Shown here: positions 35,275-48,045 of the stretch, piece by piece
How the letters are laid out: the number at the start of each line of letters is the position of its first letter
Numbering within the stretch: position 1 is the stretch's first letter
NCBI GenBank assembly: GCA_950295325.1
Contig: OX485806.1
Location: 29,946,001-30,010,000 of the forward strand
Length of the DNA stretch: 64,000 nucleotides
Source of the DNA: Polytrichum commune
Lineage: Eukaryota; Streptophyta; Polytrichopsida; Polytrichales; Polytrichaceae
Direction of reading: 5' to 3'
The notes under the pieces: generated by a model
The model's database searches: none
The model's input: only the letters and a program-made list of their open reading frames with translations
Told to the model about the DNA's origin: nothing
Translations under genes and position numbers: made by a program

Positions 35275-36225
35275 CCTCCTTGCCAATTATCGAGGTCTTT
35301 TAGTATCCTCTATAATTAGGAAATCGTGCAAAATTCTCTTCCCTCCACCATCCATATATTTTATGAGCTCACTCAAATGAAACAACTGCTTATTTTTGGA
35401 GGTGTTGTTGTTGTTGTTGTGTCTATCCTTGAAGGTGGAGACTATAATACACATGTTTTTTTGGGGGAAATCAGTTTTGACTTTGACGTCACGTATTGAC
35501 CTCATCCACATGACCTATACACTCTAAACTTGGTAGGTATCAACCTCCTTAATGTCATTCCCTCTCTTATATCTTGAAACTCTAGGGAGCAGATGTATTT
35601 TAGTTTAAATCTCACTCCTTGTTATCATGTGTCCCTCATGTATATCACGGGTTTTGACATTAAACCACCAAAGAAATCAAAGCATGTGCTCACGTGCATC
35701 ACGTTGTCAACATTGTAATTATTGTCATATTGCAACGTAGAATTTGTGTTATTCCATAGTGTCACAAGCTACATTGATTTTAATCTTTTTTAATCTTTTT
35801 TATCATGCATCCACGTGCCAACACTACATAACTCCTTAATATCCTGTGCACCCTGGTTGCCACATGCGTGATATTACGAAGTTTAAAAATGTATCTCATG
35901 TTCATGGTTAGATTTATTTTTATTTTCATTTTTTTAGGACCCCCCCCCAATTGTATATGTATATTAAGTCAAGACTCTTACAAATTTAGGATATGTCGAC
36001 TTCTCTCTTTTCCTTTCATAATCAAGGGAATTCGATCACCCATGGTTTCTCTCCTAGTAAGGACCTATTAGGCTCAGTGGTTGTTTAATACCCACAATTA
36101 TCAAGTTAACCATGCGATTCAAATACCTTCATAATGATTGGTTGGATTATATTGGATCACACCACAATGGTTTAGTGGAGAATGAAACCCACGCCATTTG
36201 CAAGTCGGAGATGAGTCCCTACATC
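35275..36225. other. Gene-free stretch
   Basis: AT-rich, nothing supported. A poly-C run lies at about 35941-35948. It ends at the target site of the PIF/Harbinger element. Confidence 0.5.
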
Positions 36226-36415
36226 TCAGGGCCGGTTTACACTACGGTGGAGAAGTCCACCGGTCATGGAAAAAAGGGCGTTTCTCAATTGTGATTGGTC
36301 AAAAATGCAACTCTTCACCGGTGGGTGTTTACACTAGGTGAAGAAAACAATGGTGGTGAACTTTTGTCATGGATGATAAAATGACATGGTCGCCTACATG
36401 GCGGCACTTTTTGGA

Positions 36416-36455
36416 GTTGGGCTTCTCCGGCCTCAAGAGGCCGGAGAAGCCCAAC
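36416..36455. repeat. Perfect 19-bp-arm hairpin
   Basis: GTTGGGCTTCTCCGGCCTC and its exact inverse are separated by AA. It lies within the Harbinger element and is GC-rich compared with its surroundings, so it would form a stable stem in RNA. Confidence 0.9.
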
Positions 36456-36473
36456 TCAATAAAAAATTAATTT

Positions 36474-36851
36474 TCAAAAACAGATATGGACCGTAGATTT
36501 CACTGTACCCCCTATTGGAATACAAAGTCTTAATTTTGTATCTTTCTTGCTCAACATGGGTCCAAGCAAATGACATAAATAAAAAAAAGTAGGCTTACTC
36601 ACCCGTACACAATCTTTGAACATTTTTGCATTATATGATCCAAGAAGAAATTGTGACACATATCCACTTGGCTGGTCAAATTTCCACACCACCCTCTCCT
36701 TGCTCCCAAACAAAAAATATGCCATCATCATAATTGAAGCATTATGGTGATACATGATGGTTTTTTGTATCGCCATAGTTGAAACGATAAAATACTTCAA
36801 TACCATAAAGATCATAAGAGAGCATAAAATCTCTCTTCTTCGATTATCCAT
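36474..36851 (-). pseudogene. Truncated Harbinger-like transposase
   Basis: A 125-codon frame starting at the ATG at 36851. It contains MYHHNA, then FKDCVRVSKPTFFYLCHLL..LSKKDTKLRL and IPIGGTV, the pattern of the N-terminal helical region of HARBI1/PIF transposases (FRMS..TF..L...L..KDT..R..I). The DDE catalytic domain that should follow is missing, so it cannot be active. It lies wholly inside the element 36229-37385. Confidence 0.75.
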
Positions 36852-37388
36852 GATTGAAGATCAAAGATAAGAAGAGAGAAATTGATGAGGATGATTAAGA
36901 GGAGAACATGTCTTAAATAATACCAAAGAGTAGTGCTTTGTCCAATGTGTATGGGTTTTCCCCTCTTCATTCTTAAACACCCAAGGAGACATTTATTTCC
37001 TACATGGGCCAAACTTGACAATTGGCAATTTGGCAATTTTCATTATCTTTTGAATAAAATTGAACATTATATTACACAATTCTTATGAACACAATTCTTG
37101 TTGAAATCTTTTGATACAATGTGAATGTAGAGAATTATGGTTTTTTATCACAAAAAATCTTCACCATTAGGTGAACTCCTCTTCACCGGTGGACTTCTCC
37201 GGTGGACTTCTCCGCTAAACTTCTCCGCTAGGTGTTTAAACTTCAACTGGTCAAGACTCCTTAAGAAATATTTTATTGCCTTTAATTCTTCTCCGGCACA
37301 TCCACCATTTGCCTCATATAACCATGTCTTGGCCAAGCATTCTTGACCGACCGGAGGCCTTCTCCACCATAGTGTAAACCGGCCCTCA

Positions 37389-38148
37389 AGCTATTGGCTT
37401 CGTGCTTTCGAGCAATTTGTACTTAAGATTTGACAAAGTTTTCAGTTTCAATTAGGTATACTTCGCCAAAATGTATATAGAGAATGGACTTTTGGTCTAC
37501 ACATAATTTGAAGATCTCATTAATATCTTTAACCAAAGAGATGTCAATGTCATGCCATGTGAATTGTTTATGAATGTTTTACATGAACAAGATTGAATAC
37601 AACTTTGAACATAATCAATGTTATTTTAAGGTCATTCATGTCGATGTCTATGTTTGTGGAATTGACATTAGAGATAATTAAGCTTTTCATCTTAGGATCA
37701 TCTTACTCATCATAAGAAAACTCTAGAATTAGGCCACTATCAAATTCAAAGGTGCATTTGCAATACAATTTTAGAGATTCTTAGCCAAAAATAAGATGAC
37801 ATGCTTCCTAGTGAATTTCCTAGCACGAGTGACATATTGAGTTGATATCATGGCTTAAATGTCAATCTGATATACAATGGACAATGACATGTGTGGACAT
37901 GGTGATGGTGAGGTCATCACCCCCATCATTCCACACTATTGCTTTGTTGTTATGAAAAGGTGGGGGGATCACATTAAAGTGATATGTGACCACAATTAGG
38001 GATGCCCAAGACATTAATGCATATACACATCCACAATGGGGCTCAGGCGGTCCAACCTAGTTTGGTTACATGACACAACTACACGTTCTCATTCAAATAG
38101 AGGAGTCACAACTTGCACAAAAATGTTCACAATGAGAAGAATTTTACT
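37389..38148. other. Gene-free stretch
   Basis: Between the Harbinger element and the stop codon of the MORN gene. Presumably 3' flank of that gene; nothing else seen. Confidence 0.5.
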
Positions 38149-41100
38149 TCATTTTATTTCACATATAAGGCCCGGTCCAGTTCCGTTGAAAAATTGTCCA
38201 GTCCATGTGTTCCCGTCTTTGTCTATGTATGTTCCATCACCATGCATCTTGTTATCTTTCCAGTGACCGGTATAAGTTGCCCCATTTGGCCACTGCATGA
38301 CATCCACTCCAAGACAATCGCTTAGTTGATGAATTCATCAATTCTTAAAATGTTATTTTAGATTTGCATCAAATCATGTTCAACCTATTAGATAATAGAG
38401 TTTTGCACAAAGTTATAGGATCAAACTCCCGTTGAATTGGCTAAAACATGAGTTTGAGAGCATATCTATAAAGCCACTCAAGCTTTTTCAATATGCACAT
38501 TAACATGCTCAAAGAGTGTCAAAACTATTTTAAATTGGACTTCTAGCTTGTCACACTAGGATGGGTGGGGCTAGCTAGCCTTGCATAGACTATTCCGGGA
38601 TTTAGGGTGGCAGTTCTCATGTGCAAACTTTGATTTTAGATCATAAGGTTTTCTTAAAGTTTTTGGAATGGCAAATCAGGTTTAAGGAGTTTCACCCAAC
38701 TCTTAAGCTCCGACACACGATGAGCTAACAAACTCAATAAAAAGGATCCTTTCAAAGAAGGAGCAAACCCACAATTCGTCCCTCTTTGAGATACTTTACA
38801 CATAACTCTCATATATACCTCATATAACTGCTTGGTTCCCCAAGTTTGGGCTTAGGAGAGAAGCTAGGAGAAAGACCCAATTGAATAATGTGTATAGATT
38901 AATCGACATAATTAACCAAGTGACCAAAAAAGAGACCAAGAATCAACTCATCAAATAACATCAACTACCAATGGCATATTTGGATGTGTGAGTGTGTATA
39001 AGTGTGTGATGATAGAGGGACCTCCATGAACCGTTTGCAAATACCCTAACCTATTTTTGTGTCTAAGCTTTAGAATGTGACATCACACTTTGTTCATAAA
39101 CCTCCAAGTTGTCACCTAACTTTGTGAAGGATTATTAAATGGTTTGAAGCCACACGGGCCTAAATGGCTCTTCATAAGGTGTGGGATCTAAGGCTTATGA
39201 TGACTCCAAAGAGGTGAAACCATGGAACCATGAACTTAGATTAAGCTTTTAATTTATTTATTTTCCTTTTGATGAAATTTATGTAGAGCTTGGTGCACAC
39301 CTTATAGGTCCCATCTCCCATGTAGATGTTCTCCTCCCATTGACCATCATATGATGCTCCACTTGCATATTTGAAGCAACCTACCACAAGAAACTCACAA
39401 CTTTGTTTGTTGTTTGCATAACATTATTAAGCAGATAGACCATGGTATGGTCATATGTAGTTTTGATACCATACGGGTCTATATACCATGCCATAGCCTT
39501 CGAAACCATGTGAAAATCACCCTAGTATCAATATAATTTAATACGGTATTGGTCCAAATAATAACTCGGGTATACAAAGGTTCCCTCTCCTTGGGATACC
39601 CACCAAATAACCAAAGCTTTGATTGGTAAGGTAGAAAAAAGTAAAAACAATGAATGGTCACTATCGGTGCACTAGATGCATCCTATTTCAGAGCTTTTAA
39701 GTTGGATGAATTATCTTATACACACGTATAAGACAATTCCCCATCTCGAACTTGCATTTGCTTGTTGAATGAGGAAATATTACCTTGGCCGTGCATTTTA
39801 TCATTTTGCCACTCTCCATTATACTCATAACCGCCTTCTATGTACAACCCCTTCCCATGTCGGTGCCGATTGGGTCTCGGTCTCTCTGCAAGTCATAGGT
39901 TTACACCAAAATTTCACCCATTATGTTAATCTCCCTTTTCATTGTATGGAATTTCTTGACCTTCAAAATGAACCATAAAAATCTCATGCAAATTGATTTC
40001 TATTTCAATAAGAGATTGCACATTGCCCCCCTCCCTAAAGAAGAAGAAAAAAAAGAAGAAAAAAAACCACAACATGAAGTTCATGTTTTATCACAAAATT
40101 ACTCAAAAACATTTATATGTCATATTTTTATAGAGGATAACAACATGGTGCTAAGTGTGGTCATGGTTGTTGTTTGCAAAGCCATTGTCAAATTCATTGG
40201 ACTAGGCTTACACATCAAAAGCAACTGAGATTTCAGACTATGATACTTTTGTGGGGGATGCACTAAAAAAATGGCCCTCCCCTAAGTTTGTTGTTAATTA
40301 TTTTTTTACTAGACTAAATTGGAGTTAGTGACCTTAATTTAAGAGTTAAATGATTAAATTGTATAAATTATTGGATAGACAACATTTCTCTAAAGTTTCA
40401 CGCTCCCCATTGGTCGGTGTCACAAAAGTTTGCCCAAGCAAGTGTTTGAAGCTTGTAAGGTGATATTTGAGAAATCCTAATTAAGTTACCTTCAGGAGGA
40501 GGAGGGGGAGGATCCATCCCATTGGGAGGTGCTTTGGCATTGGCTGGTGGCTTTGCAGGGGGAGCAACTGTTGCTGGTGCTTGCTCCGGTGCTAATATCC
40601 ATTCCCCTTCTACACATGCCAAATAAAGTTCACAAACAAAACATAACATTGTCAATGCATTGCCATAACATCATTGAGCTCCACATGACGTTTACCCATG
40701 CCATTAGAATAATTTAGCAACGACATTGAGCTAAACATATGTCGCATATTTAGTTGTGGCAACTTCAATTGAGTTTGGTTGCCATATCCCATCGTGTCCA
40801 ATATGAAAAACGAGAATGAATATGAAGCTTAGTAATGTCGTGGCATTGACATGGGCAAGAGTTGTCAAGTTAAACATAGATGTAGATTGTTTCTCCCTAG
40901 AGACATCAAGATAAACAAGAGATGAAGACACCTAACATATTGGCATTGTCTATCCCCTTTATAAGTTGATCATAACATTTCATTCATACCTCATGAATTG
41001 ATAAATGCTCATGCTCCATGTCACATCATTAAAAAAAAATTGCAGGATTCCAATTACAAAAGTAGAGAATTGAAGAAGTACCATATGTGGCCCCAGTTGG

Positions 41101-42327
41101 ATAATAAAACTTGCCCTTCCCGTTGCCTGTGTCTGAAACACCCACTCCAACATACGCTAAGATTGTAAGACCTCCACGAATTCCAAGGCCCTCTTAGCAA
41201 TTCGTTCTCAAGAGTTAAGACTTTCTCCTCAATTTATAGAGGGGAGCCATGATTCCGGGATTTAGGTCATTTTTCTTCCACTATCAACTTTGCAAGCACG
41301 TTGTTACACAATTTATCTTTTATCTATGAGGACACATAGGACGTCATGGAGTAAACATTGAGACGCAAACATATGCACTTATGAAGAATGTTATTGCAAT
41401 GTGATTGTCACCCTCAACTCACATTGTGTAAGAGCATCGCCAACAATCACTGTGAAAACGATTCTCTCAATAATTGGTTTATGATTTTTTTTAGAAATAA
41501 AACTGCGTGCTCATCTCACCCACAGATCCCAAATGCTTTACAAATTCTTGATGTCCACCAATTAGAGAGAGCGAGAGAAAACCTCCTAAACCCCATCCCA
41601 TCCTCAAAGACCGAGTCAGACTAATTATCAAAGGTTCTCTCTCTCTCTCTCTAGTTGATGACCGATGAAGTTGTCTGAAATTTATATATCTTTCGATGAG
41701 TGTGATGAAACTTTGATGATCGATTTGAGAGAATTGTTTTCTGGTGATGACATGATCTCTCTCTCTCTAATTGATGACCGATGAAGTTTTCTGAAATCTA
41801 TAAATCTTTTGATGAGCGTGATGAAACTTTGATGATTAATTTGAGAGAATTGTTTTCTGGTGATGACAAGAGTTGCTTCAAACTTCGTAAACGGACAACT
41901 TATTCTCTCTCTCTCTCTCTAATTGATGACTGATAAAGTTTTCTGAATTTATAAATCTTTTGATGAGCGTGATGATATTTTGATGATCAATTTGAGAGAA
42001 TTGTTTTTTGGTGATGACAAGAGTTTGCTTCAAACTTTGTAAACGGACAACTTATGCAGTTTATCTCTCTCTCTCTCTCTCTATAATTGATGACTGATAA
42101 AGTTTTCTGAATTTATAAATCTTTTGATGAGTGTGATGAAACTTTGATGATTGATTTGAGAGAATTGAGAGTTGCTTCAAACTTTGTAAACGGACAGCTT
42201 ATGCAGTTGAGACTGATAGGTGAACAGACAGACCTTCAGCAGGGTCTTCGGGAGCTTGAGGACCCACAACGTTTTCTCCTCCCCTTGACAAACTGTTCTT
42301 CTTCAAGGACTCTTTCTTCGGGGCCAT
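38149..42327 (-). CDS. MORN-repeat protein, MORN2-like (6 exons)
   Basis: Exons: 42327-42234, 41156-41082, 40609-40490, 39885-39784, 39380-39301, 38292-38149. All five joins have GT..AG borders and correct phase (1,1,1,1,0), giving 204 residues from ATG to TGA. Most exons are too short to stand out as open frames. Seen: a basic N-terminus (MAPKKESLKK), MORN repeats GKGKFYYPTGATYEGEW (about 40-60), a Pro/Ala linker (about 63-96), then GKGLY..YEYNGEW (107-122), YASGASYDGQW, WPNGATYTGHWKDNKMHGDG and a terminal TWTGQFFNGTGPGL. The last three repeats and the position of the end resemble vertebrate MORN2, a small MORN protein of sperm and ciliated cells. Radial spoke head 1 is the other candidate; plant PIP5-kinases also have MORN repeats, but no kinase domain follows. 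A sperm-flagellum role is inference. Confidence 0.87.
38445..38825 (+). repeat. Dispersed repeat R2, copy 1 (MORN2 flank/intron)
   Basis: Shares with 45755-46145, in the same order, CATGAGTTT, CTAGCTTGTC.CACTAGGATGGGTGG, CTAGCCTTGCATAG, CACGATGAGCTA and CAATAAAAA..CCTTT. It lies in the last intron of the MORN gene (38293-39300). Ends are approximate and no terminal repeats were found. Confidence 0.65.
41636..42200 (+). repeat. Four-copy tandem array in intron 1 of the MORN gene
   Basis: Units start at about 41636, 41754, 41903 and 42062. Each opens with a CT microsatellite, followed by TTGATGACCGATGAAG, TTCTGAA, TATAAATCTTTTGATGAG, GATGAAACTTTGATGAT and GAGAGAATTG. The later units add GAGTTGCTTCAAACTT and AAACGGACAACTTATGC. 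Unit length is 118-160 bp. The array ends about 35 bp before exon 1 (its donor is at 42233). Confidence 0.88.
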
Positions 42328-45300
42328 GCTTAAATTACACACATTCTTGTCGACACAAAACCCCAGGGCGCAGAGAGAGAGAGAGAAATTATTTTTAGTT
42401 CAAAATGCTGCCCAAATAGATGTTATGGTGCTTCAATGTCAAAAGTAACCACACAAATGTCAACTTGTGATCACATAATGTAATGGACATTTTAGGGGCA
42501 TGCCATCCCAAACCCATTGCACCTATGCATATGAACTATTGGCCCTGGTAATCCCTACACCGTATGTTCAACATGTTGTCGTTGATGGTCAACCATTTTG
42601 AAGTTTTAAAACAACAATTGTGTCACCACATGTCTGTATATATGTGGATTGTCTTCTTATGTCTTCTTCAACTCTTTCATGCAATTTATTGGCAACTTCT
42701 TGCAAATGGCAACCAAGTTGAGTCTATTATCGAGAAGAAGTCTCTGCGAGGCGAACAGCGGTTCTGCCCGCTCGTGAGGCCACGTCGCCACTCAGACCTT
42801 GAAAACGCCGTTAATCTACCAATCTACGTAGAATCTACGTAGTTCTGTCATTTTGACCATCGTGTTTCCTTGAAGCTGCTTTTCGTCTCTCCGGTTTCGC
42901 CATAGCCACTGCCTCCGACACCCTCCTTCTCTCTTCCCTTTCCGCAATACTCCCCGTGCCACATACGCTTCGATCGAAAATTTTCTTCCGGTTCCAGCCA
43001 TAGTCTTCTTAACGAATTTGGTCCAGTATTCCCTCTAAAATGCTGTTCCGAAATTACAATGAAAAAATTACGCCATCTTCTTCATTACCCTACGAGTCGG
43101 CGACGCTCGAGAGTTGTGGTGGCAGCTGAAGTTGGAGAATCGACAGGAACGAATTTGCACACAATTGTGATTCGGAGAGTCGAAATCAAACCACCCAGCT
43201 GCGTCTTCTTCTTCCCTGACCTATCGCCCGGAAAGTTTCTAGAGTCTAATATTTCAGTTTCTGACTTTGCTGGTGGTGGGTGTTGAACTATCTTTGGTGC
43301 AGACTTCTACTATTGTTGGTAAGTTTATGGGTGTGCTGGAGATGCTGGGTTTTTATTTGAGGGTCTTGTCATCATGAGCCACATCTACAAGAGTTTACTT
43401 CCAAGATATAGATTGTAGTGTTGCTGCTATGAATATGATCTAGCAGATGCATTTTTCTTTTTGACTGGACCATATTAGGTCTACAAGGGTCCTGATATGC
43501 TTCTTTCCTCCTATAGGAGGATCTTGATGTGATGCCAATTCCTGTCTATCATTTGTAATTGTATGCTTTTGGTAGGGAATTATGGCAGTTGCCTCTTTGA
43601 ATGTGGTAATGTAAGTTGTGGGCATTAGTTTTTGGATGCATTCTCTTGGATTCTTTTATAGTTCTGCGTTACAAACTGCATTCTAATCTACAATGTCCAC
43701 ATGCTTCTGATGGGTGGGAGAATACAAACTCAGTGCAGCCAGCGCAGTTTAGTGTAATAATCATGTGCACAATGTGAATTAATTCTGAATCTGGAAATCC
43801 AAGATGCTCAGTGACATTGAATAGTGGACATTGCATCGGGCATAAAATCGCAAGTGGCTGTTCATAGGTGGACTCTGGTCCACTTCAGCCACTTTTCTTC
43901 GTGTGCCTGTTTTATGTCTGCACACAGCCATTATACCCACAACTAGAGATGTCTATTTCAGAACATCAGCCATTTTGGTTCGATATATGTTGTGCCACCA
44001 CCGACCTTTAGACATTGTTATAATGTCAGTATTTGTATACTCAAAAGGATTCATGTGCAAAGCAGACTTGCTATGCTTTGTTTTAGTGTAATATGCACGT
44101 TATCATCGAGTTTGCTGTGTTGACTGTTTTCATAAATGAAGGTGTAATTTATCTACACAATTCCATTTTGCATATTATTTTGAGTGGTCAGCGAAGATTG
44201 GCAATTTGCAAGAAGCAATTTTTGGGCACTTTTTGAAGTGGTAAGGCTGGGTTGTGGTTGGCCAGTTACTGCAACGATTGCAGGGACCTTGATTTGTGCC
44301 GTGACCCTACGCTTTTAGAACATAATTGTCTCAGCTTGTGTTGCATTGTGAGGCTCACAACTCCTAGATCGCATTCTTCTTGCGCAAGTGTTCTCGGTCA
44401 ACAGATGTGCTTCTAAGCTCAATACCACAGGGGATGAAGGAGATAATGCAATTTTAAGGAATCATAATCAACAAGGAGTTGGAACAGAGAGACCACATCC
44501 ACATCATGATAATGGCATTGGTAAGGGTGGGAGAAGTCGTCAGAGCAAAGGCAAGGGGAAATCAGATGAAAGTGCTTGGAATAGAGATGCAAGTATCCAG
44601 AGGGATCATCACAAGTTGGGTTACAAAGGTGGTGGAGTGTGTGGGTCATACAACACCCGGTCTACTTGCCCACCTACCGTGGAAGTCCTACCTGGATTGG
44701 AGAGGAATTTGATCATCAAAGAGTGATCAAGGATGCTTTGCCAGTGATCAGCAACCATGGCATCTTATGTGACCAACTAATTGCATCCTCAGGTTGAACA
44801 ATCTTGGCAAAACTATGTGCAGCTCCTATGTCAAGCCTTTCACAATAAAAACTCAATGATAGACAAAGGACAATTTGTATATCCGATCGCCTGCTTAGAG
44901 ACTAGGGTTACCACGGACAAGTAGGAAGTCGTCTTCTTTCCTTTTGAATTTTGGGCTTGTGCGTTTGTGTATTGGACATTCAGGATTGAATATCTTAATT
45001 TGAGCAAAATGGTCAAGAGTATAACATTGAATCCAAACATTCTCAACAAGTGCGAACTGCAATATTCATATGCACACTTCCAAACACAACTTAATTGAGA
45101 TTGTTGCAGGCCATCTTATAATGGCTTACATTATATCAATCATCCCTATGTTAGGTATGGGCCAGATTTCAATGCCAAGATCAAAAATCAAACCATTCCA
45201 TATTGTTTTGTAGTTGTTTTGATGATTCTTTTGGTGTAAGCATCACTACCTATTACCCAAACAAACTCTCTGCTTTGCCAACGTCGTCCTTCCGGACTTC

Positions 45301-45750
45301 TTCTCCCACCAGCGGTGGGCCTTTGGCCCCGAGCGGCTCGTTGTAGGTTTGTCTCTCAAGTTGCCACAATGAACTAGGTTTTGCCAATTCCATTATTTTT
45401 GCACTATAATTTCTCATGCAACGAGCAAGGCTTGCCCAAGTGAGCAACACATAACATGCGAACAAGCAATTATATGTGGCGACCTGCCTATTGACATGCC
45501 AATCCAACCTACACACACATTTTATACACTGACCTACATACGTGCCTACCTATATGTCATAGGTGCATGTACTTAATATACACATGCCCAACTAAGAGAT
45601 TATCAAATTTCTTTTTGCTAAAATCAAACACATGATGGGAACTGTGTTGGTGGTGGTGGTGGTGGTTAGCATGTCACCCCATCATTGCATGCCATTCTAG
45701 AAAATGACATAATAGTAAAGTTATTTGTCCAGTAAAGTGGATGAAACCAT
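42328..45750. other. Region upstream of the MORN gene, no supported gene
   Basis: Divergent small frames with true ATGs face away from 43.03 kb: 43001-42816 (minus, 61 residues, basic) and 43059-43286 (plus, 75 residues). The local GC content is raised, so a bidirectional promoter is possible. Around 44240-44760 (plus) the frames give interrupted plausible protein-like stretches but no family I can name. A (TGG)n run lies at about 45648-45664. Confidence 0.35.
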
Positions 45751-45754
45751 GGCT

Positions 45755-46145
45755 TTAGTCCCAAACCATGAGTTTATGAGGATTAAGACAAAGTCACCCA
45801 AGTTTTCTTAATGCTTAAATTATCATCCACAAGGAGTGGTGTCAGGATATTAAAAACTAGCTCTCTAGCTTGTCCTACTAGGATGGGTGGGCCAAGCTAG
45901 CCTTGCATAGGCCGATCCATGATTTGAGGTAATGGGTCCCATGTGCATACCCTTTTTAGATTCTATAATTCTCTCAAAGCTTGAGAGATGGAAAGAGGAG
46001 GTCCCAAAGTTTGCACCCAACTTTCAAAATAGGCTTTGAAACACGATGAGCTAGCGAACTCTTAATAAAAACTTTTCTCAAAAAAGGATCAAACCCTTGT
46101 TTTTGTCCCTTTTTTAGGTCTTTTGCGGATAACTCTAGTGTCATT
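45755..46145 (+). repeat. Dispersed repeat R2, copy 2
   Basis: Same orientation and motif order as 38445-38825, 7.3 kb away. Identity looks moderate, so the copies are old. Confidence 0.65.
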
Positions 46146-46363
46146 GAGGATTTCTACAACATGCTTTTAGACGAAGGAGCTTCGTGGTTTTTGTTCTTAG
46201 TTCCAAGTGAACCCATCGACAATGAAATCAGGTATGATGAATTAAAAGCAAGGTTTTGAGACAAAACATCATATGATGATCAAAGTTTGGAACATTTAAC
46301 TATGGAATTCACCATAGGGACATGATCTACAATAGATGTACCTAATTTGGTGTCTAATATGAA

Positions 46364-46690
46364 AGGGACGCCTATATTTGGGTGGAGTATAGTTGGGTGT
46401 GGATCTAAGAATGGATCTAAGAATGGATCTCAAAGAGACATGTATTTACAAGAGATTGAACTATGGGCTCAAAATTTGTTAACTTTTTATAGATCAATAA
46501 TCAACATAATTGGGGAGAACTATGTGATTATTTAATAACTCAAAAAATATTCACTTTGACAGTGAATAGGATATTCATACGAGCTTCAAAAATTATGAGG
46601 AAAGTGGCTACATGCAAATCATCTTGGACCGATTGAGTGTTTCTTATCCTATGATAAGTGGGTTTAGAGCTAAGGGTCACGTTACACACA
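46364..46690 (+). repeat. R1 repeat copy
   Basis: Begins GGGACGCCTATATTTGGGTGG and runs through GGATCTAAGAATGGATCT (triplicated locally), AACATAATTGGGGAG, TTCACTTTGACAGTGAATAGGATATTCATACGAG and TCTTATCC. The terminal GTGTCCA is lost. Confidence 0.7.
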
Positions 46691-46859
46691 AACCAAGAGT
46701 TGTGGCAATGAAAAATCATCCAAAGGTTGTACCATGGGAAATAAAGATCCAATTTTGCAATATGTTGGCCCTCAAGTTTAGTGTAAAGTGAAAGTGGACC
46801 ATGTCGAGGCCTGATCACAATATATGTTCATGTTCGGGTCCCCATCATGGCAATATAAC

Positions 46860-47125
46860 ATTTATAGTAGCTAATGGCACTCTATTTGATTGTCACAACC
46901 CCTAGTTTTGCACTAGACTTGCACTAGACTTGCACTAGTTTTGCACTAGACTCTTTTTGATGGGCCTAACGCATTAATTGGTAGACTATGAAACATTATC
47001 CACTTGTTGTCATGTATGACACCATGTAGGACACCACGTAGATTTTTTTTCTCCATACCAATTTACTCGGTCCCTCATGCCTTTAAGGTCTAGTGTAAAG
47101 TGGCCCTAAAAGTGTTTGTTTTAGG
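46860..47125 (+). repeat. Dispersed repeat R3, copy 1
   Basis: Shares AGAC.ATGAAACATTATCCA and a following CATGTAGGA..CA.GT with 53640-53985 in the PPR gene. A short local tandem of TTGCACTAGAC (about 46910-46960) sits near its left end. Confidence 0.55.
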
Positions 47126-47234
47126 CATGATTTTGTTACATCTACTGTTAGCGTGGGAGAGGGGTACTAGTGGTAATGAATCGAGATTTTGAGACCTCTA
47201 AAGTAGACATAACCTAAAACAAACATAGCAATAA

Positions 47235-48045
47235 TCCAAATACCTCTATTTGAGTGGTATGTAGTCAAGTGCAAATCTAAGTACGGACACCAAAAGGACA
47301 CGTGTTTAAAAGAGCTTGGATTACATGCTTAAAATATGCTAATCATTCTAAGCTTAGTAGTGAACATGATTAAGGAGCCCTATGTGACCACTTAATGAGC
47401 ACGAGAATCCCCACTTTAAAAATGAACAAGATATTCACATGTTCTCCAAGAGGTACGTGACAAATGACTATAGGCATGATTTGGACTAGCCACTAATCAT
47501 CTCGCACTAAGATAGAAAAAAAAGAAAACGGTGAATGACCAATATCGGTGAACTAGACTAGGAGTAGAATCATTATTGTGTGGACCCAAGATGGCTAATT
47601 GTAAAAGTGGTGGCCCAAAAAGGATGCAGTGATAAGCTAGATGCAATGATGGGTTGTATAGGTCAAGTCTCACACCATTTGGGATCACTTGTGGGTGCCA
47701 TTGAGTTAACCGTTTTGCGTGCATTCATAAACAAAGTAAGATACTTTGATGCTTAAATCAGGGAGACTTTATTATATAAGTAGGGGGTTTGACTTACTTC
47801 CCTCCTTAGAAAAAATGTAACTAATCATTTACATGGAATGAAATCACCAAACAACTTGCTTTCCTCATCGTTTCCTCTAGTCCAACTTTAAAGTTTATTG
47901 CACAATTATCAAGCCACTCTTTCCGATTGAATCACTTATTTTCACCGTTTCCGACCTTAATAGTGTGTTTCGTATCCTAAGAGAAGTGGGTGAAGAGAGA
48001 AAAGTGTCCAAATAACAACACACGTCTACCTTATTGGAGATGCTC
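47235..48045 (+). repeat. R1 repeat copy split by a 445-bp insertion
   Basis: The 5' and central part is at about 47235-47515. The 3' end (CGTATCCTAAGAGAAGTGGGTG, AGAGAAAAGTGTCCA, ACACACGTCTACCTT) is at about 47958-48045. The intervening segment begins with a motif (AGAAAA..AACGGTGAATGACCAATATCGGTG) also seen near 39630, so it is itself a repeat. The right end lies about 325 bp before the PPR start codon. Confidence 0.65.

Larger units (their letters stand above)
36229..37385. mobile_element. Degenerate PIF/Harbinger DNA transposon
   Basis: A 1157-bp element bounded by terminal inverted repeats beginning GGGCCGGTTTACACTA; 26 of the outer 27 positions match between the ends. It is flanked by a 3-bp target duplication TCA (36226-36228 and 37386-37388). 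Inside, on the minus strand, is the start of a Harbinger-type transposase. Subterminal CTTCACCGG and GGTGAAGA motifs repeat near both ends. A perfect 19-bp-arm hairpin lies at 36416-36455. It is too short to encode a full transposase and nuclease. Confidence 0.88.

Noticed and set aside
38149-42327. Phosphatidylinositol-4-phosphate 5-kinase, because plant members begin with MORN repeats
   Set aside because: The gene ends directly after the last MORN repeat at a stop codon; no kinase exon follows within the intergenic space.
44240-44760. A degenerate gene with protein-like stretches in shifting frames
   Set aside because: I could not identify any family or consistent exon set, so it is only noted within the intergenic entry.
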